DNA of 49,985 nucleotides. Source: an uncultured Alphaproteobacteria bacterium. GTDB taxonomy: Bacteria; Pseudomonadota; Alphaproteobacteria; Caulobacterales; Hyphomonadaceae. A program made the translations under genes and the position numbers. The notes under the pieces are model-generated. The model did no database searches. It was not told the DNA's origin and saw nothing but the letters and a program-made list of their open reading frames with translations. The stretch lies in NCBI GenBank assembly GCA_903842595.1, contig CAIMMO010000210.1, positions 1-49,985 of the forward strand. The letters are read 5' to 3'. Shown here one piece after another: positions 1 to 9,531 of the stretch (its first letter is position 1; every line of letters begins with the position of its first letter).

Positions 1-298
1 CGTCTCGCTGGGCCGTCGTAGGCGAACGAAGTCGCCCTTCCAGCACAGACCGCTCCTTCGGCTTAAGCCGCACTTCTCTTGCTTCGGGTATCATCCCAAT
101 CTTGAATCACGACTCACGCTTCAACGAAAGCGGGTACTAGTCCCAGCCCTTGTCTTTCTTCGGGTCGACGCTCGCGTCTGGGTTGCAGCGCGTATCCGCA
201 ACTCCCCGGCGGGATCGCACGGGGTCGCGCCTTGTTCCCGGAAGACGTGTTCGGCACTGATTGTCGCCAGCGCAGAACACGCATCTTTCAGTCAAGTG
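1..298. other. no confident gene
   Basis: I see no convincing gene here. On the minus strand, downstream of the next gene, two overlapping short frames stay open; one ends at about 139 with the residues DPKKDKGWD before a TAG and reads plausibly like a protein tail, but it has no clear start or ribosome site. A short inverted repeat (GGCGA / TCGCC, positions 21-36) could form a small hairpin. The window edge cuts whatever context there was. Confidence 0.3.
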
Positions 299-1348
299 TC
301 AGCTCCACAGATCGCCGAGCGTCAGGTCTTCGACGAACGAGGCCCGGTACTCGCGCGGGTAGCTGTTGCCGTTCGCCCAGTCGTCGAGCCGGCAGGAGAT
401 GTTCTGCGCGGACGGGCCGGTGCGGACACCTGCGAGATCGAGGCGGGCTGCGAGTTGGCGCAGGTAGCCTTCCTCGAGATCGACGTTGTCCGGAGCTTTC
501 GCTTCGGCGAGACGCCAGCCCGCGACGTCACGGCTGAGCGCGATCGCCGCAAGCGGCTCGGCGCGCCAGACATAGACGGCCATGCGGCCTTCCGCGACGC
601 GCGCCCCATGCTCGGCGAGGCAGTTGCGGAACTCCAGCGCGGCAGCTTCGAGCTGCTTGCGCCCCGTGATCGCAACAAACGGCGCCGCCAGAACCGGGGG
701 AGGGCCGGCAGGGCGGAACACGTCGGGCGTCAGGTCCTCGACAGCGCGGCCGAAGACGGCGCGGATGTCGCCACCCGCGCCCCAGCGACGCGCGATCCGT
801 GCAGAGGCGCCCGGCTCGCGCATGCGGACCGCCAGATGGAAGGCGCGCGCGAGATCGTGCGCCGCCGCGCTGGACGGCAGGACGCGGACCACAGGAGCCA
901 TGCGCAACGCTTCGGGCAGGAGAGCGATCGGGCCGAACGCCTCCGGACGGACATGGTCGAGGTGGCGCAGCACTTCGTTCGCCATCGGCTCCGCCATCAG
1001 GGCCACGAAGGTGTCGTAGTCCTGGCGCCGCCAGAGCTGTTCGCCTGCTTTCGCCAGCGCGCGCATCAGGCCGGTGGGAGGCATGCGCATGAAAGCCTCG
1101 CCCACGACAGCATCGCGCTGGTACTCGACCAGGCGGCGCAGGTCGGCGTCGGTCAGCGGCTGGCGGGCGTGTCCCGCGAGCGCAATCGCCACGGCATGGC
1201 GGCGCGCGGCGGACAGCGCGAAGAAATCGCCGTGCGGCGAGGGCCAGATGCGCGCGATCGCGTCGGCGAAGTCGCCGGCGAGATAGGCGAGCAGCGGGCT
1301 CGCCGTGCGCGCCCGCTGGGGCGCGCGATTGAACAGTTGCGCGACCAT
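299..1348 (-). CDS. hypothetical protein, weakly PcfJ-like C-terminus
   Basis: A 349-residue soluble protein with no signal peptide or membrane segment. I do not recognise a named family. I chose the ATG at 1348 because an AGGAG sits 8 nt upstream; the frame remains open further upstream without such a site. The C-terminal third has a Cys-containing motif (FRNCLAEHG) followed by a glycine-rich stretch, a short beta-like segment (MAVYVWRAE) and AIALSRDVAGWRLAEAKAPDN. This loosely resembles the C-terminal pattern of PcfJ-like proteins, where a C-x-n-Y/H motif precedes alternating strands. That similarity is by eye and weak. It is transcribed toward the window edge, with no partner visible. Confidence 0.6.
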   Translation of the reverse strand: MVAQLFNRAPQRARTASPLLAYLAGDFADAIARIWPSPHGDFFALSAARRHAVAIALAGHARQPLTDADLRRLVEYQRDAVVGEAFMRMPPTGLMRALAKAGEQLWRRQDYDTFVALMAEPMANEVLRHLDHVRPEAFGPIALLPEALRMAPVVRVLPSSAAAHDLARAFHLAVRMREPGASARIARRWGAGGDIRAVFGRAVEDLTPDVFRPAGPPPVLAAPFVAITGRKQLEAAALEFRNCLAEHGARVAEGRMAVYVWRAEPLAAIALSRDVAGWRLAEAKAPDNVDLEEGYLRQLAARLDLAGVRTGPSAQNISCRLDDWANGNSYPREYRASFVEDLTLGDLWS

Positions 1349-1676
1349 GGTCGCGTCTCCTCTCGACATGCGTCCGCAATTCCGCCGGAAGGGTGGATAA
1401 TCGCAGTCGCGGCCTCGCGCGCGCACAATTGCGTCTCGCGAGCCAGGTCAGTTGTGTGAGGTCAGACGCAGCCGGAGTTGACCCGGGAGCGCTGACCGCC
1501 CCCTGGGATACAGAGGGGCGAACTGGCTGATTGCAGTCGCCTCATTGCTGTTTGGCTCCGTGATGTCGGGGAGAATACCCGCCGAGCTGCGACCATCTGG
1601 CCGAAGATTCGGGCGGGATTTTGGCAAAGGAGAAATTCGTTCTAGTCTGACACTTGTCCTGCAGGAGCGAAGTCTG
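1349..1676. other. intergenic region between divergent genes
   Basis: This gap separates the minus-strand hypothetical gene from the plus-strand lipoprotein and should hold both promoters. I see no strong sigma-70 hexamer pair. One hairpin is visible at 1497-1520 (CGCCCC / GGGGCG) without a T-run. Open frames across it lack ribosome sites. Confidence 0.3.
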
Positions 1677-2168
1677 ATGAAACGTCTGTTGATCGCCTTG
1701 GTCGTGCTCGGCGCATGCACGCCATCGAGCGATCCTGTCCAGGAGTCTGTAGCTTCCGATCCGCCGGCGGTTGCGAGTGAGCCGACATTGCTGGCGGATG
1801 AGATTCCTGCGCCCGCTGGCGAGATCACGGTGACCGGCATAAGCGCCGGGATGCGTGTGAGCAGTCCGCTGGTGGTGGAAGGCTCGGTCAAGTCGAACTG
1901 GATTTTCGAGGGTCAGTTTCCGGCGAAGATCGAAGTCGATGGCAAGCCGGTTGCGGAAGCCCCCGCGATGTATGAGCTGCCGCAGGATGGCAGCTATCCC
2001 GAGACGATGAAGTTCCGCGCCGAGCTAGTGTTCGAGGTTGCAGCGGAGACGCCTGCGACGCTGGTGCTGCAGGAGGACATGCCCCAGCCGGTGAGCCCCG
2101 ACAGCGATGTTGCCGGCCCTGCGCGCACACTGCGTATCCCGATCTTGCTGGCGCCGTCGGCGCAATGA
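1677..2168 (+). CDS. Gmad2 (immunoglobulin-like) domain lipoprotein
   Basis: A 163-residue predicted lipoprotein. The N-terminus is a short basic start, a hydrophobic run and a lipobox LGAC, so the mature protein should begin at Cys14 and be lipid-anchored. After a Pro/Ser/Ala-rich linker, residues from about 45 onward (ITVTGISAGMRVSSPLVVEG, then WIFEGQFPAKIEVDG) fit the Gmad2 fold, an Ig-like domain first described in sporulation and germination lipoproteins and common in cell-envelope proteins of many bacteria. AGGAG stands 9 nt before the ATG; an upstream in-frame extension was rejected because it lacks this site and would bury the signal peptide. Its stop overlaps the start of selO (ATGA), so the two are probably co-translated. 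Confidence 0.75.
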   Translation: MKRLLIALVVLGACTPSSDPVQESVASDPPAVASEPTLLADEIPAPAGEITVTGISAGMRVSSPLVVEGSVKSNWIFEGQFPAKIEVDGKPVAEAPAMYELPQDGSYPETMKFRAELVFEVAAETPATLVLQEDMPQPVSPDSDVAGPARTLRIPILLAPSAQ

Positions 2169-3592
2169 CCGTTGCCTATCGGCCTGAGCACGCGGTCCTC
2201 GAACTCGACAGCCGATTCTATCGCGAAGTGGCGCCGGCGGACTTTCCGCAGCACGCCGTGCGCTGGCGCAACCAGCGGTGGGCGGAGCGCGTCGGGCTTG
2301 GCGCGCTGAGCGAGGCGGAGTGGATCGCGCATTTTGGCAAGTTCGATCCGTTGAAGGGATCGCTTGAGACACCGCTGGCGCTGGCGTATCACGGCCATCA
2401 GTTCCAGGTTTACAATCCGCAGATCGGCGATGGACGCGGCTTCCTGTTTGCGCAGCTGCGCGACGATGCGGGCAGGCTGCTTGATCTTGGCACGAAGGGT
2501 TCGGGGCAGACGCCGTTCTCGCGATCGGGCGATGGACGGCTGACGCTGAAGGGCGGCGTGCGCGAGATCATGGCGGCTTCGATGCTGGAAGCCTTCGGCG
2601 TCTACACGTCGAAGGCGTTCTCGCTGATCGAGACTGGCGAGCAGCTGCACCGCAATGACGAACCGTCGCCGACGCGCTCGTCGGTCTTGGTGCGGCTGTC
2701 GCATAGTCATGTGCGGTTCGGGACTTTCCAGCGACTGGCCCATGGCGGGGACGCGGACGGTATCGGCAAGCTAGTCGAGTACTGCACCCGCCATTTCTAT
2801 CCGCAGGCCGCCGGCGCCGACATGGCGGCGTCCGCGGTGGGCCTGTTGCGCGAAGTCGTGCAGGCGACGGCCGAACTGGCTGCATCGTGGATGGCGGCGG
2901 GTTTCGTGCACGGCGTGCTCAACACGGACAACATGGTGGTGACCGGCGAGAGCTTTGACTATGGTCCGTGGCGCTTCCTGCCGTACTCGGACCCCAGCTT
3001 CACGGCGGCGTATTTTGACGCGCGGGGACTCTATGCGTTCGGACGCCAGCCTTCGGCGGCGTTGTGGAATCTGTCCCAGCTTGCTGAATCCCTGACGCTG
3101 CTGACAGACGTTGCTCCGCTCGAGCAGGAGTTGAGCCGGTTCGAGTTGTTCTACCGCGAAGCCTTCCGACGCCGGATGCTCGGGACGCTGGGACTCCAGC
3201 CGGCCGGGGAGGAGGCTGATCTCGAGCTGCTGAAGACCCTGTTCGGCTGGATGGGGGCCACGCGTGCGTCCTGGCCCCAGCTGTTCTTCGACTGGTTCGG
3301 CGGCGCGGCCAGCGAGGCGCGGGCCGCCGCCAGCCCGATTGCCTCACTCTATGCAGCGCCGGACTTCGCGCCCGTCCGCTCAGCGCTGATGAGCCATGCG
3401 CCGAAGCGGCCCGAGCGGTTGGCGCATGACTATTTCCGGGGCGAGGTTCCGGCGCGCCTGCTGATCGAGGACGTGGAATCGACGTGGGCAGAAATTGCTG
3501 ACTCGAACAACTGGATGCCATTCTACAGGCTTATGGAGCGCATCGAGATGGCACGGGAGGCTCTCGCAATGGAAGCGGTTAAGCACCCATGA
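2165..3592 (+). CDS. selO: protein adenylyltransferase SelO (YdiU/UPF0061)
   Basis: A pseudokinase-fold enzyme that transfers AMP from ATP to Ser/Thr/Tyr of target proteins; E. coli SelO acts in redox homeostasis. The 475-residue length is normal. Diagnostic motifs are YHGHQFQVYNPQIGDGRG (from residue 75), GTKGSGQTPFSRSGDGR with the nucleotide-binding Lys111, REIMAASML, and HGVLNTDNM followed by FDYGPWRF. Asn256 and Asp265 have the same spacing as the metal-binding Asn244/Asp253 of E. coli SelO. As in other bacterial forms I see no selenocysteine; the C-terminus is not CxxU. The gene overlaps the preceding lipoprotein by 4 nt (ATGA), an unusual pairing of an envelope lipoprotein with a cytosolic AMPylase. 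Confidence 0.93.
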   Translation: MTVAYRPEHAVLELDSRFYREVAPADFPQHAVRWRNQRWAERVGLGALSEAEWIAHFGKFDPLKGSLETPLALAYHGHQFQVYNPQIGDGRGFLFAQLRDDAGRLLDLGTKGSGQTPFSRSGDGRLTLKGGVREIMAASMLEAFGVYTSKAFSLIETGEQLHRNDEPSPTRSSVLVRLSHSHVRFGTFQRLAHGGDADGIGKLVEYCTRHFYPQAAGADMAASAVGLLREVVQATAELAASWMAAGFVHGVLNTDNMVVTGESFDYGPWRFLPYSDPSFTAAYFDARGLYAFGRQPSAALWNLSQLAESLTLLTDVAPLEQELSRFELFYREAFRRRMLGTLGLQPAGEEADLELLKTLFGWMGATRASWPQLFFDWFGGAASEARAAASPIASLYAAPDFAPVRSALMSHAPKRPERLAHDYFRGEVPARLLIEDVESTWAEIADSNNWMPFYRLMERIEMAREALAMEAVKHP

Positions 3593-3638
3593 CGCGCGCT
3601 GATGTCTGATATCGCGCTGAAAACCCTGGTGAGGGTGC

Positions 3639-6500
3639 GTGCTTTCTATGGGTTTGTTAACGGATTCGGCCCGAGATGGTCGTTCCACATTTCTCAGGCC
3701 CAACGCGTCGATGTCGTCAGCTCCCTTTCCGATGGGCTCGGCTACACCTCCCGAGGTGGTCGAGCGCTGCTTTGCCAGCGCGACGGAGCATTTCCTCAAC
3801 GCCGCCACCGAGTCGTTCGCTCTGATCGACCAGGACGGCCGCGTGATCCGCGCCAACATCGCCTATCGACGCCTGACCGGCCCCGCAGGCGGCGCGCATG
3901 ACGCCTCGATCCTAGCCTATGTCGAGGCGGATGGGCGCGAGGCCGTTCGCGAGACGCTGCGCAATCTGAACGAGAAGGCGCCCGCACGGACGACGCAGAT
4001 CCGATTCCGCATCGGCCACGAAACGCGCCTGATCGACGCCGACCTGACCTGGCTTGATTCCTCCGGCTTCATCTCGTTCGTCGGTCGTGATGTGACCAAG
4101 CAGAACCTGCTCGCGCGTGAGCGACAGGAGACGGCCGCCTCGCGCGATGCTGTGGAGCAGGTCGGCGATATCGGCCACTGGCGGACGGGACGCGACCTGA
4201 AGCTGCATTGCACGCCGGGGGCCGCGCGCATTCTCGGGCTCGATCCGGCAGCACCGCCACTGCTGCTCTCCGACCTCGCCGAGATGATCCTGCCGGAAGA
4301 TCGGGCGACCGCGGTCGCTGCCGCGCGCGAAGATTTCGACAGGCGCCGCCCCGTGAAACACACATTCCACATTCGCCGCGCTGATGGCACGACGCGGATG
4401 ATCCGCATCGCCGGGGCGCCGTCGATCGACGCGCGTGGCCAGGTCGAGTCCATGAGTGGCGTGATCATCGACAAGACCGATGGCCATGTGGCCCTGCAAG
4501 CGGCGCTCAACGCCGATTCCACCGTGCGGCGTTTCGTGCAGGCGGCCCCCATGCCGATCTGCATGTGCGACAAGGAAATGCGCGTCATGATGGCCAGCGC
4601 GAGCTGGATCGCGGAGCAGAAGCTGACCGAGGAAGAGGTTCTCGGCCGCAATGTCTATGACATCCTGACATGGCTGCCTGAGAAGTGGCGTGCGATGCAC
4701 CGGCAGGTGATGCGCGGCGAGTCCATGAGCCATGACCGCGATCCCTACGTCGGCGCCAATGGCCGCGAGCGCTGGCTGAAATGGTCTTCAGCGCCGTGGT
4801 ATGACGGCGATGGCGAGATCGGCGGTATCATCTCGGTGCATGAAGACGTCACCAAGCTGGTGCGCGCGCAGCACGAGGTTGAGTCCTCGAAGGAGAGGTT
4901 GTCCTTCGGCATGGCGATTACCCAGATGATGATCTGGGAGCTCGATTTCGAGAAGCGCGAGACCTACCTCGAAGGTGAGTGGAAGCATTTCTTCCCGCAG
5001 CGGCCGACGTTCGACTCGCTGACCGGCGGCGACGCCTGCATCCATCCGGCAGACCGTGACGTCGTCAGCAACAAGTGGCGCGCCCACCTCGCTGGCGGGG
5101 TGCCTTACACCGTCGAATACCGTGTGCAGTTCGGCGACGGCAGAGAAATGTGGCATGCGGCGTCGATCCGCATTCTCAAGACGATCAAGGGATCGCCTGC
5201 GCGCGCGTTCGCAGTGATCCAGGACATAACGGCGCGCAAGCTGATCGAGCTGAAGGCGATGGAGGCCGAACAGCGGGCGCTCGTTGCGGCGGCCGCCAAG
5301 TCGGACTTCCTGTCCAACATGAGCCACGAGATCCGGACGCCTCTCAACGGCGTGCTGGCTGTCTCCGAAGTGCTGGCGCGCACGCCACTGGACGACCGGC
5401 AGGGCGAGATGGTGCGCCTTATCTCGACATCAGGCCGGACGCTGCTGCGCGTGATGGATGATCTTGTCGAATTCTCGCGGCTGGAGGGCGACGATATTCA
5501 AGTCGATATCCGGCCGTTCGAGCTGGAAGAGACGCTGCGCAACACCTGCGACGCGGCGCGGACGCGGGCCGAGGCCAAGGGTCTGCAGTTCGAGACATTC
5601 GTGTCGGCAAGCTGCGATGGCGTTTTCCGTGGCGATCCGGTGCGGATCGGGCAGGTACTCGGCAACCTGCTGAACAATGCGGTGAAGTTCACTGAGCAGG
5701 GCCAAATCAGCGTTTCAGCGCATGTCGAGGATGTGCCTGATGGCGCAACGCAACTGCGCCTTTCAGTGACAGACAGCGGCATTGGCTTTCCGCCGGAAGT
5801 GGCGGAGCGGATTTTCGAGCGGTTCGAACAAGCCGATATTTCGACATCGCGGCGCTTTGGCGGCCTTGGGCTTGGGCTGTCGATCGTCAAGCGGCTGGTC
5901 GAACTCATGAACGGCAAGGTGACAGCGCAGTCCAGGGAAGGCGAAGGCTCCACGTTCGAAGTGGTCGCGCCGATTTCCCGCGATCGCATTGCTGCGCTCG
6001 GCGCCATGACGGCCATCGAAGTCGAGGATTTCGACGCGGAGACCAATCTCGACAATCTCAGACTTCTGGTTGCCGAAGACAATCCCATGAACCGCCGCGT
6101 TGTTGAATTGCTGCTGGCGCAAAGCGGCCTGCACATAACCTTTGCGGAGAACGGCAAGGAAGCGGTCGAGAAATTCTCGGCAAGCAGGTTCGATCTCGTG
6201 TTGATGGACCTGCAGATGCCGATCATGGGCGGCCTTGCGGCCATGCGTGCGATACGGGCGTGGGAGAAAGTTCAGGCCCGGATTCCGACGCCGATGCTTG
6301 CCGTGTCCGCCAACGCCACGGATGAGCATGTCATCGAGGCGAAGGAAGCAGGCGCAGACGATCATGTCGCCAAGCCCATCGTTCGGGAAATACTGTTCGA
6401 GGCAATTGCCCGGCACGCGCGTCCGGCGCGCGGGCCGGAAAGCTCGTCGAAGCTGGACGATGACGATTTCGATCTGGATGCGTTCGGCATCGCGGTTTGA
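3639..6500 (+). CDS. multi-PAS hybrid sensor histidine kinase
   Basis: A soluble hybrid kinase of up to 953 residues with no membrane segment, so it should sense a cytoplasmic signal. Order: an N-terminal PAS (about 50-155), two or three further PAS/PAC modules (about 170-285, 295-410 and 425-540), a HisKA helix pair with phospho-acceptor His563 in SNMSHEIRTPLN, a HATPase_c domain (N box LLNNAVKF, G boxes DSGIGF and GGLGLGLS), and a C-terminal receiver (VAEDNPMNRR, acceptor Asp857 in LVLMDLQMP, Lys in VAKP). There is no Hpt domain, so phosphate must pass to an Hpt protein elsewhere. The start is uncertain: GTG 3639, ATG 3648 (GAGGG about 12 nt upstream) or ATG 3711. No response regulator lies next to it. 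Confidence 0.9.
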   Translation: MLSMGLLTDSARDGRSTFLRPNASMSSAPFPMGSATPPEVVERCFASATEHFLNAATESFALIDQDGRVIRANIAYRRLTGPAGGAHDASILAYVEADGREAVRETLRNLNEKAPARTTQIRFRIGHETRLIDADLTWLDSSGFISFVGRDVTKQNLLARERQETAASRDAVEQVGDIGHWRTGRDLKLHCTPGAARILGLDPAAPPLLLSDLAEMILPEDRATAVAAAREDFDRRRPVKHTFHIRRADGTTRMIRIAGAPSIDARGQVESMSGVIIDKTDGHVALQAALNADSTVRRFVQAAPMPICMCDKEMRVMMASASWIAEQKLTEEEVLGRNVYDILTWLPEKWRAMHRQVMRGESMSHDRDPYVGANGRERWLKWSSAPWYDGDGEIGGIISVHEDVTKLVRAQHEVESSKERLSFGMAITQMMIWELDFEKRETYLEGEWKHFFPQRPTFDSLTGGDACIHPADRDVVSNKWRAHLAGGVPYTVEYRVQFGDGREMWHAASIRILKTIKGSPARAFAVIQDITARKLIELKAMEAEQRALVAAAAKSDFLSNMSHEIRTPLNGVLAVSEVLARTPLDDRQGEMVRLISTSGRTLLRVMDDLVEFSRLEGDDIQVDIRPFELEETLRNTCDAARTRAEAKGLQFETFVSASCDGVFRGDPVRIGQVLGNLLNNAVKFTEQGQISVSAHVEDVPDGATQLRLSVTDSGIGFPPEVAERIFERFEQADISTSRRFGGLGLGLSIVKRLVELMNGKVTAQSREGEGSTFEVVAPISRDRIAALGAMTAIEVEDFDAETNLDNLRLLVAEDNPMNRRVVELLLAQSGLHITFAENGKEAVEKFSASRFDLVLMDLQMPIMGGLAAMRAIRAWEKVQARIPTPMLAVSANATDEHVIEAKEAGADDHVAKPIVREILFEAIARHARPARGPESSSKLDDDDFDLDAFGIAV

Positions 6501-6610
6501 GCTCTGTACGCCGCCAGGCGTCTCCCCTGTTCTTCGCTTCAACGCTGAAACAACGTCGCTCATCGCGGGCCGCGCAGGCGCCCGACATTCCGATGACATT
6601 GATCGAGTGC

Positions 6611-7357
6611 TCAGCCCTTCAGGGTGAGGCGGAAGACGTCGCCGACGGCGCCGGGGGCGAAGACGCCGAACATGATCAGTCCGAGCGTGAGAACGTGCAG
6701 CGCGGTGATCAGGGCGGTGATCGTCACGAAGCCCGGCTTGTAGGTCTTGTGGCGTAGCACATGCTGGGCAAGCAGGCCGCCAACGATGCCGAAGGTCAGG
6801 TCGGCGAGGTGCAGGCGGCGTTCGGGCGCGCGCCACTCGCGCTTTTCGGCTGCGCGCTTGTCGGCCTGATAGAACAGAAAGGTCGAGATGCCGCCGATGA
6901 TGTAGAGCAGGCCGACCCACTCAGGAAGATGGTCGAGCATGACGTTGTTGCCGATGAGGACAATGATCGTCGCGGCGGCAGCGGCTCGCATCGAGATGTG
7001 CCGCATGCCGGGACGTGGCTCGCGGCGATGCTTGCTGGCGGGCGGTGGCGTGGAACGGATATCCGCAGTTGGTGAAGCCGGGGGCGTTGGTGTCCCGGAT
7101 CGCGACGTAATGCCAGCCGCGGGCGCAGCGGCGGAGAGAGGCGGCGGCTCAATGATGCGAACCTTGAGAGCAGCCGGGCGGCCGTTGGCGCCGGCCCCGA
7201 CTTCATAGGTGAGCTTGTCGCCGGGCTGGGGGCGCTCGTTGCTCTTCCCGATCGATTTCATGTGGACGTAGATCTTGCCGGCGGCGCCGGGGCGGCGAAT
7301 GAAGCCGAAACCCCGGGCGTCGTGCCAATCTTCGAGTATGCCGTTTTCGCGCGCCAC
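6611..7357 (-). CDS. cold-shock domain / DUF1294 membrane fusion protein
   Basis: A 248-residue two-part protein. Residues 1-70 are a cold-shock nucleic-acid-binding domain (GFGFIRRPG, KIYVHMKSI as RNP-like motifs). A Pro/Thr/Arg-rich linker follows, then a DUF1294 membrane domain with about three or four hydrophobic segments and the typical FLFYQADKRAAEKREWR and GGLLAQHVLRHK motifs. The fusion is known in many proteobacteria but its function is unknown; the architecture suggests RNA binding held at the inner membrane. The start is GTG, 9 nt after the acs stop, so it probably shares the acs transcript and may depend on translational coupling; a GAGGGG directly abuts the GTG, closer than a normal ribosome site. 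Confidence 0.82.
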   Translation of the reverse strand: MARENGILEDWHDARGFGFIRRPGAAGKIYVHMKSIGKSNERPQPGDKLTYEVGAGANGRPAALKVRIIEPPPLSAAAPAAGITSRSGTPTPPASPTADIRSTPPPASKHRREPRPGMRHISMRAAAAATIIVLIGNNVMLDHLPEWVGLLYIIGGISTFLFYQADKRAAEKREWRAPERRLHLADLTFGIVGGLLAQHVLRHKTYKPGFVTITALITALHVLTLGLIMFGVFAPGAVGDVFRLTLKG

Positions 7358-7366
7358 CCCCTCGGG

Positions 7367-9340
7367 CTAACCCAATTTGTTTGCGCGGTTCCTAACGAGA
7401 TCGTCGACAACTGCCGGGTCGGCCAGAGTTGATGTGTCGCCGAGGTTGGAAAAGTCGTTTTCGGCGATTTTCCTGAGGATGCGCCGCATGATTTTTCCGG
7501 AGCGGGTTTTCGGCAGGCCCGGGGCGAACTGGATAACGTCGGGTGAGGCGATCGGGCCGATCTCCTTGCGGACCCAGTTCACCAGTTCCTTGCGAAGCGC
7601 GTCGGTGGGCGCCTCGCCCGCCATCAGCGAGACATAGGCGTAGATGCCCTGACCCTTGATGGTGTGCGGGTAACCGACCACGGCGGACTCGGCCACTTTC
7701 GGATGCGCAACGAGCGCGCTTTCGACTTCAGCTGTGCCAAGGCGGTGGCCGGAGACGTTGATGACGTCGTCGACGCGGCCAGTGATCCAGTAATAGCCGT
7801 CAGCGTCGCGGCGGCAGCCGTCGCCGGTGAAGTACTTGCCCGGATAAGTGCGGAAGTAGGTGTCGACGAAGCGTACATGGTCTCCGTAGACGGTGCGCAT
7901 CTGGCCGGGCCACGAGTCGAGGATGCAGAGATTGCCGGAGGTCGCGCCTTCGAGCACCTCTCCTTTGTCGTCGACGAGTTGCGGGCGGATCGAGAAGAAG
8001 GGTTTGGCGGCCGAGCCGGGTTTCAGGGCGTGAGCGCCGGGGAGGGGCGTCATCAGCGTGGCGCCAGTTTCCGTCTGCCACCATGTGTCGACGATGGGGC
8101 AGCGCATCTCGCCGACAGTGCGGTAGTACCACTCCCACGCTTCCGGGTTGATGGGTTCGCCGACGGAGCCCATGAGGCGGAGGGATTTGCGCGACGAGCT
8201 GGTGACGAAATGATCGCCCGCGCCCATGAGCGCGCGCAGCGCAGTGGGGGCGGTGTAGAAGATCGTAACCTTGTGCTTGTCGATCGTTTTCCAGAAGCGC
8301 GAGGCGTCGGGCCAGGTGGGGATGCCTTCGAACATCACGCTGGTCGCGGCGTTCGAGAGGGGGCCATAGACCACGTAGGAATGACCGGTGACCCAGCCGA
8401 CATCGGCGGTGCACCAGAAGACGTCGCCTGGCTTGTAGTCGAAGACGATCTCGTGGGTCATCGAGGCCCAGACGAGGTAGCCGCCCGTGGTGTGCAGCAC
8501 GCCCTTGGGCTTTCCGGTGGAGCCAGAGGTGTAGAGGATGAAGAGCGGGTCTTCTGCATTCATCTCCTCGGGCTCGCAGTCGTCGGTCTCGTTCTTGGCA
8601 AGGACCGAATAGTAGTGGTCGCGGCCGTGCTGCAGCTTGATGTCCCCGCCTGTGCGCTTGACGACGATCACAGACTTTACCGTCGACTGTGATCCGAGTT
8701 TGTCGAGTGCTTCGTCGACATTGGCCTTGAGCGGGATCGGCTTGCCGCCGCGCACGCCTTCATCGGCGGTGATGATGCAGGAGGATGTGCAATCCTCGAC
8801 CCGGCCCGCGAGGGCTTCGGGTGAGAAGCCGCCGAAGACGACGGAGTGGATAGCGCCGATGCGGGCGCAGGCGAGCATGGCGTAGGCCGCCTCGGGGATC
8901 ATCGGCAGGTAGATGGTGACACGGTCGCCCTTTTTGACGCCCTGGGTCTTCAGCACGTTGGCGAAGCGGCAGACCTCGGAATAGAGCTCGGCATAGCTGA
9001 TGTGCTTAGAGACAGACGGGTCGTCACCCTCGAAGATGAAGGCGGTCACGTCGGCCTTGGCAGGCAGGTGACGGTCGATGCAGTTCACCGACACGTTGAG
9101 CGTGCCGTCCTCGAACCATTTGACGTGAAGGTCCGCGGGGTTGTTGGTCTTCGAGATGTCCCAGTTGACGTTCTTGACCTTGGTATAGGGGCGCATCCAG
9201 CGCAGGCGCTTGCCGTGTTCGCGCCAGAAGGCCTCCGGGTCGGCAACCGAGGCAGCATACATCGACGCGTACTTTTCCAAGTTCACATGGGCCCTGGCCG
9301 CGAAGTCGGGTGGGACTGGATAGACAGTGGATTCGGACAT
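7367..9340 (-). CDS. acs: acetyl-CoA synthetase
   Basis: AMP-forming acetate-CoA ligase: acetate plus ATP gives acetyl-AMP, then acetyl-CoA, allowing growth on low acetate. The 657-residue length is typical. Visible motifs are [12 protein letters not shown] (A3), WWQTETGA (A5) and the C-terminal [17 protein letters not shown], whose Lys616 is the residue that is reversibly acetylated in this family. I placed the start at [11 protein letters not shown] because GGGAG lies about 8-10 nt before that ATG; the upstream extension is not conserved-looking. The cold-shock/DUF1294 gene follows immediately on the same strand. No cation/acetate symporter (actP) is adjacent. Confidence 0.96.
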   Translation of the reverse strand: MSESTVYPVPPDFAARAHVNLEKYASMYAASVADPEAFWREHGKRLRWMRPYTKVKNVNWDISKTNNPADLHVKWFEDGTLNVSVNCIDRHLPAKADVTAFIFEGDDPSVSKHISYAELYSEVCRFANVLKTQGVKKGDRVTIYLPMIPEAAYAMLACARIGAIHSVVFGGFSPEALAGRVEDCTSSCIITADEGVRGGKPIPLKANVDEALDKLGSQSTVKSVIVVKRTGGDIKLQHGRDHYYSVLAKNETDDCEPEEMNAEDPLFILYTSGSTGKPKGVLHTTGGYLVWASMTHEIVFDYKPGDVFWCTADVGWVTGHSYVVYGPLSNAATSVMFEGIPTWPDASRFWKTIDKHKVTIFYTAPTALRALMGAGDHFVTSSSRKSLRLMGSVGEPINPEAWEWYYRTVGEMRCPIVDTWWQTETGATLMTPLPGAHALKPGSAAKPFFSIRPQLVDDKGEVLEGATSGNLCILDSWPGQMRTVYGDHVRFVDTYFRTYPGKYFTGDGCRRDADGYYWITGRVDDVINVSGHRLGTAEVESALVAHPKVAESAVVGYPHTIKGQGIYAYVSLMAGEAPTDALRKELVNWVRKEIGPIASPDVIQFAPGLPKTRSGKIMRRILRKIAENDFSNLGDTSTLADPAVVDDLVRNRANKLG

Positions 9341-9531
9341 TCTGAACTCTCTCCCGATCGAAGCGTCTTGTGCGCCTTGCAGGCCAGATTGCGCATTTGC
9401 GCCTGTAGTTGAAGCCGATGCCATATCAAAGGCGTAATTTCTCGCCCGGGGGAGCAGCGGTCAGGGTGGCGCGAGCCGCGATTTGGGCCCAGACTGACAC
9501 GACATTCAACGATTTTGGGCCCGGAGTGAGC

